A stretch of 5,922 nucleotides of DNA from the NCBI GenBank assembly GCA_023141985.1, contig JAGLKH010000199.1, positions 1-5,922 on the forward strand, written 5' to 3'. This document shows, one piece after another, positions 1-5,464 of the stretch. A program made the translations under genes and the position numbers. Each line of letters starts with the position of its first letter. Position 1 is the first letter of the stretch. A model generated the notes under the pieces. It was not told the origin of the DNA, did no database searches, and was given only the letters and a program-made list of their open reading frames with translations. Origin of the DNA: Flavobacteriaceae bacterium (GTDB taxonomy: Bacteria > Bacteroidota > Bacteroidia > Flavobacteriales > Flavobacteriaceae).

Positions 1-942
1 ACAATAGAAAAAGTAAAATGTTTAATTATAGGATCCGGGCCTGCAGGTTATACAGCAGCCATCTATGCATCCAGAGCTAATATGTTTCCGGTTTTATATC
101 AAGGCACACAACCTGGAGGTCAATTAACAACGACTACAGAGGTTGATAATTTTCCTGGTTATCCTGAAGGAATTTCTGGTCCTGAAATGATGATTCAATT
201 ACAACAACAAGCTGAACGTTTTGGTACTGATGTAAGAGATGGTTGGATTACAAGGGTTGATTTCTCAGGAGATGTGCATAAGGTTTGGGTTAATGAAACT
301 AAAGAGATTCATTGTGACACTGTAATTATTTCTACAGGAGCTTCAGCAAAATATTTAGGATTAGAATCGGAACAGAAATATTTAAAACTTGGAGGAGGCG
401 TTTCTGCATGTGCAGTTTGTGATGGATTTTTCTATAAAGGTCAAGAAGTTGTTTTGGTTGGAGCTGGAGATTCTGCTTGTGAAGAAGCACATTATTTATC
501 CAAGCTTTGTAAAAAGGTTACTATGATTGTTAGAAGAGATGTCTTTAGAGCTTCTCGAATTATGGAAGCTAGAGTTAAAAACACTGAAAATATAGAAATT
601 CTATTTAATACTAATACAGATGAAGTTCTAGGAGATGGTCAGGTTGTTACTGGAGTAAGAGTGAAGAATAATGTAACTGGAGAGCTCACAGAAATTCCGG
701 CAACTGGATTTTTTGTGGCAATAGGCCATAAACCAAATACCGATATTTTTAAAGACTTTTTAGAGTTGGATGAAACAGGTTATATTATTAATATCCCTGG
801 AACTTCTAAAACGAATGTAGATGGTGTTTTTGTATCTGGAGATGCTGCAGATCATGTGTATAGACAGGCAGTTACAGCTGCTGGGACTGGATGTATGGCT
901 GCTCTTGATGCCGAAAGATATTTGGCAGCTAAAGAAGGGTAA
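1..942 (+). CDS. trxB: Thioredoxin reductase (NADPH), 5' end cut by window edge
   Basis: This cytoplasmic FAD enzyme passes electrons from NADPH to oxidised thioredoxin. The frame is open from base 1 and 313 residues are visible. Numbered from the first visible codon, the FAD-binding motif GSGPAG lies at 11-16 and PGGQL follows at about 38-42. The redox-active pair CAVCD is at 137-141 (bases 409-423), and a second nucleotide-binding motif, GAGDSA, is at 154-159. VRRD at 177-180 matches the arginine pair that selects NADPH. The C-terminal FAD motif GD plus RQAVTAAGTG starts at 280. The active-site cysteines of the E. coli enzyme are at 135 and 138, so only a few N-terminal residues should be missing. 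The methionine at base 82 is internal, because the FAD motif lies upstream of it in frame. C160 and C170 are extra cysteines near the NADPH site. A terminator follows at once, so this is the last gene of its transcript. The assignment is very secure. Confidence 0.97.
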   Translation, partial: TIEKVKCLIIGSGPAGYTAAIYASRANMFPVLYQGTQPGGQLTTTTEVDNFPGYPEGISGPEMMIQLQQQAERFGTDVRDGWITRVDFSGDVHKVWVNETKEIHCDTVIISTGASAKYLGLESEQKYLKLGGGVSACAVCDGFFYKGQEVVLVGAGDSACEEAHYLSKLCKKVTMIVRRDVFRASRIMEARVKNTENIEILFNTNTDEVLGDGQVVTGVRVKNNVTGELTEIPATGFFVAIGHKPNTDIFKDFLELDETGYIINIPGTSKTNVDGVFVSGDAADHVYRQAVTAAGTGCMAALDAERYLAAKEG

Positions 943-958
943 ACTGATAAATTGATAT

Positions 959-989
959 AAAAAAACCGAAGGATATCTTCGGTTTTTTT
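959..989. terminator. Intrinsic terminator after trxB, symmetrical
   Basis: Bases 959-971 (seven A then CCGAAG) pair perfectly with 977-989 (CTTCGG then seven T), a 13-bp stem around a five-base loop. The T run follows the GC part of the stem on the plus strand, 17 nt after the trxB stop. The flanking A run gives the same arrangement on the minus strand, so it could also stop leftward transcripts that escape the operon terminator near 1086. Confidence 0.93.
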
Positions 990-1013
990 GGTTGGTTAAT
1001 AAAGGTTGGTGTT

Positions 1014-1175
1014 ATACCATTTACCATTTAAAATTACCGTAATAAAATGCACCATTTTCCTTTCTACTTCATTATAAAAAGAAACCATAGCTACGGCTAT
1101 GCCTTAGTTTTCTAATTTGTATAAATAAAAATATCATCATTTTCTTTTACGGTAATATCAAATAATAACTGGTAT
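1014..1175. repeat. Large degenerate nested palindrome
   Basis: Five inverted-repeat segments share almost the same centre (about 1093-1094.5). They are 1014-1019 with 1170-1175 (ATACCA/TGGTAT), 1033-1041 with 1148-1156 (ATTACCGTA/TACGGTAAT), 1044-1049 with 1138-1143, 1054-1058 with 1128-1132, and the core 1086-1091 with 1096-1101. The element fills most of the space between trxB and the lipoprotein gene and reaches that gene's stop codon. It could be a decayed MITE-like or hairpin repeat element, or a long structured 3' end of the leftward operon. AT-rich sequence gives some pairing by chance, but the common centre and the GC-containing arms argue against pure chance. No open frame of note lies inside. 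Confidence 0.5.
1076..1101 (-). terminator. Probable terminator of the padR-pspC-GIN operon
   Basis: Read on the minus strand, CATAGC, a four-base CGTA loop and GCTATG form a 6-bp hairpin (1101 to 1086). It is followed by GGTTTCTTTTT (1085 to about 1076), the layout of an intrinsic terminator. It lies about 75 nt past the lipoprotein stop. On the plus strand the T-rich tract after the hairpin is weaker and farther away. The hairpin is also the core of the larger palindrome. Confidence 0.55.
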
Positions 1176-1903
1176 TATTGTTTTCTTATACTTCCAGAAA
1201 CCCCATCTTTTTTACTTACTTTTTCTGGATTTCCGTAGTATTTAATGTCTCCACCACTGGATGCTTTTGCATATAATTCTTTAGATGTATTTACTGTAAT
1301 ATCTGCTCCACTGCTTACTCTTGCTTCGCATGTGCTGGTTTTTAAATTTCCAGCTTTAATATCACTTCCACTAGAAGCTTTAGCGTAAAGTTTATCTGTT
1401 TTTCCAGATAGGCGTAAATCACTTCCACTACTAGAACTACATTCGATAACATGTGTATCAACGTCTAGTTCCATATCACTTCCGCTGGAAGTCGATAACT
1501 CTAAACTTTCAGTAGTTATCGTATTTGTAGAATATACATCGCTTCCACTAGAAGAAGTTATTTTATTAATATCTTTAAAACTTACCATGACTTTTTTTGA
1601 AGACGCATAGCTAATGTTTTCGTCTGCATATATGCGTAAAACATTATTTTCTACTTCGGTCATAATAATATCATGCAAATTCTCATCTGCCTGAACTTCA
1701 ATACTAATATTATCAGTTTGAGTTAAATATACATCAAGACCACGACTAACTTTAATTTCGTTAAAGTTTTCGTTAATATGTCTCTCAATAGTTTCTACAT
1801 TTCCGTTTCCTCTTACTCCTATTCCGAAATTTGAGTTAAATTGACAGGACATAAGCATTATGCTTACTATTAGTCCTACGATAAATTTTGTTAGTGTTGT
1901 CAT
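1175..1903 (-). CDS. Head GIN domain (DUF2807-type) lipoprotein with SSGSD solenoid repeats
   Basis: This 242-residue exported protein is probably lipid-anchored. The N-terminus has a lysine, a hydrophobic stretch (7-19) and the lipobox LMSC with Cys20 as the predicted lipidated residue. Residues about 35-115 resemble the start of the head GIN domain (FNEIKVSRGLDVYLTQ). Six Ser-Ser-Gly-x-Asp turns follow, at 118, 139, 158, 177, 197 and 215. They are spaced 18-21 residues apart, as expected for rungs of a right-handed beta-helix or solenoid. The fifth reads SSGAD and the sixth SSGGD. The family is called a putative adhesin domain, but its function is not established. The gene is third in a minus-strand set after padR and the PspC gene, 111 nt past the PspC stop. 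No consensus promoter is visible in that gap, so cotranscription is likely. There is no Shine-Dalgarno sequence; the start is set by the signal peptide. Confidence 0.9.
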   Translation of the reverse strand: MTTLTKFIVGLIVSIMLMSCQFNSNFGIGVRGNGNVETIERHINENFNEIKVSRGLDVYLTQTDNISIEVQADENLHDIIMTEVENNVLRIYADENISYASSKKVMVSFKDINKITSSSGSDVYSTNTITTESLELSTSSGSDMELDVDTHVIECSSSSGSDLRLSGKTDKLYAKASSGSDIKAGNLKTSTCEARVSSGADITVNTSKELYAKASSGGDIKYYGNPEKVSKKDGVSGSIRKQ

Positions 1904-1957
1904 GATTTTTTTGATTTTGATTGAATGTTCTTTGATTTATTTATTAAAAGTATATAT

Positions 1958-2016
1958 TATACTGTTGTGTTATTTGTTTTTGTTACTGAACTGTTGAGGA
2001 CGTATGATGAACTGTT
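1958..2016. repeat. Short direct repeats (AACAGT core) in the pspC-GIN gap
   Basis: On the minus strand AACAGT occurs at 1961-1966, 1990-1995 and 2011-2016. The last two copies extend to AACAGTTCA and lie 21 bp apart, about two helical turns; the first is 29 bp further on. The rightmost copy overlaps the PspC stop codon. They could bind a regulator or be chance in AT-rich DNA. There is no direct support for either. Confidence 0.3.
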
Positions 2017-3793
2017 AGTTGTCTTTAGATTTAATATTTATTCCATTAGAATCTATTTTGACTTTTACATCTTCATCTTCTCCAGAAACTCTTTCTCGGT
2101 TAACTTTAATGTTTATATCGGCATCTTTTATTTGTAATCCGTCTTCATCTAATTTAAAGGTTGAATCATCATCTTTAATATCAATGTTTACTTTATAACT
2201 TTTGTCCTTTGAACAATCTAAACAAATAACATCATCATTAATTATTTTAAGGTAATGTCCTTCTAATCCATTATCAAGAATGTCTCTATATTGACTGCTG
2301 TTTCTATGAAAAGAATATGTGTTATCATCAATATTCACTATGCTGCCTTCTGGTAAATAAAGTGTTATTTCTACTTCTTGATCTCTAAATTTATTTTCCA
2401 CTTTAGTTAAAAAATAAGCATCTAATAATAATTCATTGTTATTGAATGCATAGTCATACTCAATATTTCCTGCACGCTCTTTTGCATTTGAATAATTATT
2501 TCCTCTAGCATTTCTTTCAACGCTTACAGAAGCTAATGTATCTTTAGTAGATCTAAATATTAATCTCACATTAGAAGAATAGATTATTTTTTGGTCATTT
2601 TCATCATAAGTAATATCGAAATCATAATCTCTGTGTAAATAATTAGAATACATTTCGTTACCAATCATTTTTACATATAAAGTATCATTAGCTGCAATAT
2701 TGATTTCTTTCTTTTCTGTAACACTAGCTTCTCTTGCAAATTCTGTTACTTCTCTAGCTGCGAAAATTAAAAGTGTAATAATTGAAACCAACCAAAGGCC
2801 AAGTAGTGTGAAGTTTGCAATTTTCCCTAATGATTTAAGATTATTAACAAGAATTTTAAGCCCAAGCATAAATAGATAGAAAAATGGAATTCCTACGGCA
2901 AATAATGTTAATACTGAAACAATCCAAATTGGTAAATTTGTCGAGTTGACTACATCAGCAAAGTCAATTCCTGGAAAATGGAAAATATCTGCTACTCCTA
3001 ATGATAATAGTCCTATTACAAGCCCAATTAGAGTTGAAGCTCCAACAATTATTAGTATAATGCCAATGAATTTTGCGACAATTTTAAAGAAAAACATAAT
3101 TACATTTCCAAGGGCGTCGAAAAAGGATCTTGAAGTTGACTGTACTTTATCACCAACCTTACTAAAATCTTTTTGTTTTACTTTATCAGCAACTTCTTCG
3201 AGACTATCTTTAACACTACTAAACCCTTCTTTTACTTTTTCTTCTATATTAGTAATGTTAACAGGCTTTCCCGACATTGATAATTTTTCTGCTGTAGTTT
3301 CAGCCGCTGGCATTAAAATCCATAGCAGTATATAAATAAGTATTCCTGACCCTGCACCAAAAAATAAAGCGATCCAAATTAAGCGAATCCATAAAGGGTC
3401 TATATCGAAATAATGACCAAGTCCAGAAGAAACGCCTCCAATATATGCATTTTCGGTATCTCTAAATAATCTTCTTGTTGATTTGCTTGTGCTACGACTA
3501 GGTTGTGGCTCGTCATCAAATATTTCTTCATCTACAATATAATCTTCTGGTTGTCCCATTATTGTAATAACTTCGTCAACCTCAATCATTGAGATTACTT
3601 GCTTTTCATCTTTAATTCTTTCATTAAATAACTCAGCAATACGGGCTTCAATATCTAAAAGAATTTCTGAACGCCCTTGGGAATCTGTGAATGAACGTTT
3701 TATAGCCTCAAGGTAGCGTTGTAATTTTGAGTATGCATTTTCATCTATATGAAAAAATATACCTGCTAAATTTATATTGACTGTTTTATTCAT
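2015..3793 (-). CDS. PspC-domain inner-membrane protein with large extracytoplasmic C-terminal domain
   Basis: This protein has 592 residues, far longer than the roughly 120-residue enterobacterial PspC, but multi-domain versions are common in Bacteroidota. Residues 1-90 form a conserved soluble head (NINLAGIFFHID, then a helical region ending MGQPEDY). A charged linker leads to the PspC domain at about 107-163 (RRLFRD, IGGVSSGLGHYFDIDPLWIR, then a membrane segment ending LLWILMP). An amphipathic stretch at 180-225 may be coiled. Three further hydrophobic segments lie near 233-266, 287-311 and 328-346. Residues 350-592 look like an exported beta-rich domain, with a CLDC pair at 524-527 and two related 12-residue units at 548-559 and 580-591. 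PspC proteins in proteobacteria sense envelope stress; that role here is inference. The start codon overlaps the padR stop as ATGA, which fixes the start and indicates translational coupling. Confidence 0.92.
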   Translation of the reverse strand: MNKTVNINLAGIFFHIDENAYSKLQRYLEAIKRSFTDSQGRSEILLDIEARIAELFNERIKDEKQVISMIEVDEVITIMGQPEDYIVDEEIFDDEPQPSRSTSKSTRRLFRDTENAYIGGVSSGLGHYFDIDPLWIRLIWIALFFGAGSGILIYILLWILMPAAETTAEKLSMSGKPVNITNIEEKVKEGFSSVKDSLEEVADKVKQKDFSKVGDKVQSTSRSFFDALGNVIMFFFKIVAKFIGIILIIVGASTLIGLVIGLLSLGVADIFHFPGIDFADVVNSTNLPIWIVSVLTLFAVGIPFFYLFMLGLKILVNNLKSLGKIANFTLLGLWLVSIITLLIFAAREVTEFAREASVTEKKEINIAANDTLYVKMIGNEMYSNYLHRDYDFDITYDENDQKIIYSSNVRLIFRSTKDTLASVSVERNARGNNYSNAKERAGNIEYDYAFNNNELLLDAYFLTKVENKFRDQEVEITLYLPEGSIVNIDDNTYSFHRNSSQYRDILDNGLEGHYLKIINDDVICLDCSKDKSYKVNIDIKDDDSTFKLDEDGLQIKDADINIKVNRERVSGEDEDVKVKIDSNGINIKSKDN

Positions 3794-4131
3794 TTTTTTG
3801 TTGTTTTTTTGCTAGTTACTAAGTTGATTGCTTTTTGTAAATCACTCCAAGTAGTGTTTAATTCTTTTAAAAATAATTTTCCTGTTTCTGTTAGGCCATA
3901 ATATTTTCTTGGTGGTCCAGAAGTGGATTCTTCCCAACGATAATTAAGAAGTCCTGCGTTTTTTAGTCTTGTAAGTAGAGGGTAAATTGTGCCTTCTACA
4001 ACAAGTAGCTTTGCGTCTTTTAATGTACTTAAAATTTCTGCTACATAAGCTTCGTCATCTTTTAAGATGGATAGTATGCAGTATTCTAAAATACCTTTGC
4101 GCATTTGTGCTTTTGTGTTTTCTATTTTCAT
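3790..4131 (-). CDS. PadR-family transcriptional regulator
   Basis: This 113-residue winged-helix DNA-binding protein is of the short PadR type. The first helix is MRKGILEYCILSIL (10-23). The recognition region is EGTIYPLLTRLKNAGLL (46-62), and the wing carries GPPRKYYGLTETG (72-84). A single C-terminal helix (about 85-105) should provide the dimer interface. PadR proteins usually repress their own operon and are released by a small molecule or another signal. In Bacteroidota this gene commonly precedes PspC-domain genes, as here, and its TGA overlaps the PspC ATG by four bases. Translation probably starts at 4131 and not at the internal Met10, because the residues MKIENTKAQ before Met10 are usual in relatives. 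A dyad upstream (4153-4181) is a candidate self-binding site. The ligand cannot be inferred. Confidence 0.95.
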   Translation of the reverse strand: MKIENTKAQMRKGILEYCILSILKDDEAYVAEILSTLKDAKLLVVEGTIYPLLTRLKNAGLLNYRWEESTSGPPRKYYGLTETGKLFLKELNTTWSDLQKAINLVTSKKTTKK

Positions 4132-4152
4132 CTGTTTATTTTATTGTTTTAG

Positions 4153-4181
4153 ATGTTAGATGCAGCTCGCATTTTAAACAT
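4153..4181. promoter_or_regulatory. Candidate PadR operator dyad
   Basis: ATGT (4153-4156) mirrors ACAT (4178-4181), and ATGC (4160-4163) mirrors GCAT (4169-4172), all around a centre at 4166-4167, about 35 nt upstream of the padR start. Known PadR-family sites contain ATGT and ACAT half sites, usually closer together than here. Binding by the neighbouring regulator is inference from position and symmetry. Confidence 0.4.
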
Positions 4182-4285
4182 TTAGATTGATTGAAAATTT
4201 TAAATAATGCTCGTGTCATATTTTAAATAGATTTTAATGTTAAACTGTTCATTTTTTGATTGACTTGATTGATGAATACTTTATA

Positions 4286-4732
4286 TTATTTTAAAAAATT
4301 GATAGTTATTGGATATTTATATAATTCACCATCTCTGGCTTTTAAACTTGCCTTTATTATAAATACTATTTCTAAAATAAACGCAAGGATTGCAAACCCT
4401 CCTAAAGCTCCGGCAAAATATAAAAGAGGATATGGTTTTCTAAAATTAAAATGGAAATTATCAAACCCATGAAAGTCAAAAAAATCTATTCCACTAAAAA
4501 AGTTAAAAATAAAGAAAGGGATAGTTATTGCTCCAATTATTAAACAGTATAGTAGGATACTAATTTGAAAATTAATGGCTTGTTTACCATGAGTATCTAT
4601 AAAAGAGGATTTGTCTTTATTCGCAATCCATAATATTAATGGGCCTATAAAATTTCCAAAAGGAATAATGAACCTTGAAAAGGTAGATAAGTGTATAAAT
4701 GTTGCGATATTTTTATGATGATTATCTATCAT
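4286..4732 (-). CDS. DUF4870-family small membrane protein
   Basis: This is a 148-residue integral membrane protein of unknown function. Family hallmarks are the N-terminal ATFIHLSTFSRFIIPFGNFIGPLILW (10-35), then KDKSSFIDTHGKQAINFQIS (39-58), and the C-terminal GELYKYPITINFL (135-147). Hydrophobic segments are near 21-37, 53-78 and 103-127. The loop between the second and third (about 77-98) is very rich in Phe, Asp and His, an unusual make-up. The conserved THGKQAINFQ segment may sit at the membrane surface. The start at 4732 fits the promoter just upstream, which would give a leader of about 25 nt. The gene lies 154 nt upstream of padR on the same strand with no clear terminator between, so it may share a transcript with the operon. 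The family assignment is firm; the role is unknown. Confidence 0.88.
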   Translation of the reverse strand: MIDNHHKNIATFIHLSTFSRFIIPFGNFIGPLILWIANKDKSSFIDTHGKQAINFQISILLYCLIIGAITIPFFIFNFFSGIDFFDFHGFDNFHFNFRKPYPLLYFAGALGGFAILAFILEIVFIIKASLKARDGELYKYPITINFLK

Positions 4733-4760
4733 GACTTAATTGATATAGTAGTTTCTTATG

Positions 4761-4793
4761 CAAATATATGTATAAAAGAAGGTAGTATGCAAA
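4761..4793 (-). promoter_or_regulatory. Bacteroidota-type promoter for the DUF4870 gene
   Basis: On the minus strand TTTG (4793-4790) is separated by 21 nt from TATATTTG (4768-4761). This agrees fully with the Bacteroidota -33 TTTG and -7 TAnnTTTG elements and their usual spacing. Transcription would start near 4757, about 25 nt before the start codon at 4732. It is the best promoter match I see in the window. Confidence 0.7.
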
Positions 4794-4847
4794 ACAAAGT
4801 ACTATAATTAACATAAATTTAACATTTATAAGTATCAATTATTTTTA

Positions 4848-4855
4848 TAACTTCG
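4848..4855 (+). promoter_or_regulatory. Possible -7 element for the DUF4442 gene
   Basis: TAACTTCG differs from TAnnTTTG at one position and would place the transcription start about 12 nt before the ATG at 4874. No TTTG or TTG lies at the expected distance upstream, so the match is partial. Confidence 0.35.
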
Positions 4856-4873
4856 CAGAAAATAGATTCACTT

Positions 4874-5329
4874 ATGGCCATTACTCCAATTAAACTCAAT
4901 GCTTTTCTAATGTTTAAATTGCCTGCTGCATATTTTTGTGGCATTAGAACAAAATATTTAGACAACAATAAGTGTATAGTTAAAGTTAAACATAGATGGA
5001 TAAATCAAAATCCTTTTAAATCTATGTTTTGGGCCGTACAAGGTATGGCAGCAGAATTAACTACTGGTGCTTTGCTAACATCAAAAATTAAGGAAAGTGG
5101 TAAAAATATATCAATGCTGGTTGCAAGCAATAATGCTAGTTTCACTAAAAAGGCTACAGGAATAATTACGTTTGTTTGTGAAGAAGGACAATTATTAGAT
5201 AAAGCTATTTCTAATGCAATTGTTACTGGAGAAGGGCAAACCGTTTGGATGAATTCAATAGGAACTAATACCGATGGATTGCAAGTTTCAAGTTTTAATT
5301 TTGAATGGACGATAAAATTAAAAAGCTAG
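4874..5329 (+). CDS. DUF4442-family hotdog-fold protein (thioesterase-like)
   Basis: This is a 151-residue cytoplasmic protein with no signal peptide or membrane segment. The family signature is clear: LPAAYFCGIRTKYLDNNKC (16-34), then KHRWINQNPFKSMFWAVQG (39-57) leading into MAAELTTG (58-65), the long helix of a hotdog fold. The C-terminal half (about 79-150) supplies the remaining strands. Related hotdog proteins hydrolyse acyl-CoA or acyl-ACP thioesters, but no substrate is known for this family and activity cannot be assumed. Glu61 in the central helix occupies the region where many hotdog thioesterases carry their acidic catalytic residue. The gene is divergent from the DUF4870 gene across 141 nt. 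The next gene on the same strand starts 136 nt downstream, so shared transcription is possible but not evident. The length is usual for the family. Confidence 0.88.
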   Translation: MAITPIKLNAFLMFKLPAAYFCGIRTKYLDNNKCIVKVKHRWINQNPFKSMFWAVQGMAAELTTGALLTSKIKESGKNISMLVASNNASFTKKATGIITFVCEEGQLLDKAISNAIVTGEGQTVWMNSIGTNTDGLQVSSFNFEWTIKLKS

Positions 5330-5363
5330 AAGTTTGAAGACCGAAGATCGAAGTTAGATGAAA
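5329..5363 (+). repeat. Heptad tandem repeat GAAGNNN
   Basis: Starting at the last base of the DUF4442 stop codon there are four units with GAAG at a strict 7-bp period (5329, 5336, 5343, 5350), then a variant GATG at 5357. The variable triplets are TTT, ACC, ATC and TTA. Short GAAG-based tracts of this kind are familiar from intergenic DNA of flavobacterial genomes. This copy is short and diverged, and its function is unknown. Confidence 0.6.
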
Positions 5364-5464
5364 ATTGGAATTTGCTGCTTTAATTTTGGAATTTTGATAA
5401 TGATTGTAACAAATCCTATAATCTTTAAACTAATATATTGTTAAACTTATAAACTTTAAAAAAA

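Noticed and set aside
82..942. trxB starting at the first in-frame ATG (base 82)
   Set aside because: The FAD-binding GSGPAG motif is encoded upstream of that ATG in the same frame, so the true start is before the window.
1247..1552. DNA-level tandem repeat or CRISPR-like array in the SSGSD region
   Set aside because: The periodic signal (ACTTCCACTAG-like) is the coding of protein repeats with unequal spacing and diverged codons. There are no constant repeats with unique spacers.
1925..2137. Plus-strand open frame of 70 codons
   Set aside because: It overlaps the end of the PspC gene antisense, has a low-complexity Phe/Tyr/Ile make-up and matches no family I know.
2946..3335. Plus-strand open frame of 129 codons
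   Set aside because: It lies wholly antisense within the PspC membrane region, and its composition is what the reverse strand of that gene would give.
3987..4190. Plus-strand open frame of 67 codons
   Set aside because: It is antisense to padR, which is clearly a real gene. The hydrophobic, Leu/Cys-rich product looks like a shadow.
4184..4273. Repeated TTGATTG/GATTGATTG strings flanking the padR upstream gap
   Set aside because: Short, AT-rich and irregularly placed; similar strings occur near 1911. They are no better than chance by eye.
4269..4472. Plus-strand open frame of 67 codons
   Set aside because: It is antisense to the DUF4870 gene and shows no family features.
5364..5464. Promoter or terminator in the gap before the AIM24-like gene
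   Set aside because: TTTG (5393-5396) and TAATCTTT (5419-5426) are 22 nt apart, but the second element misses two consensus bases. No stable hairpin with a T run is seen.
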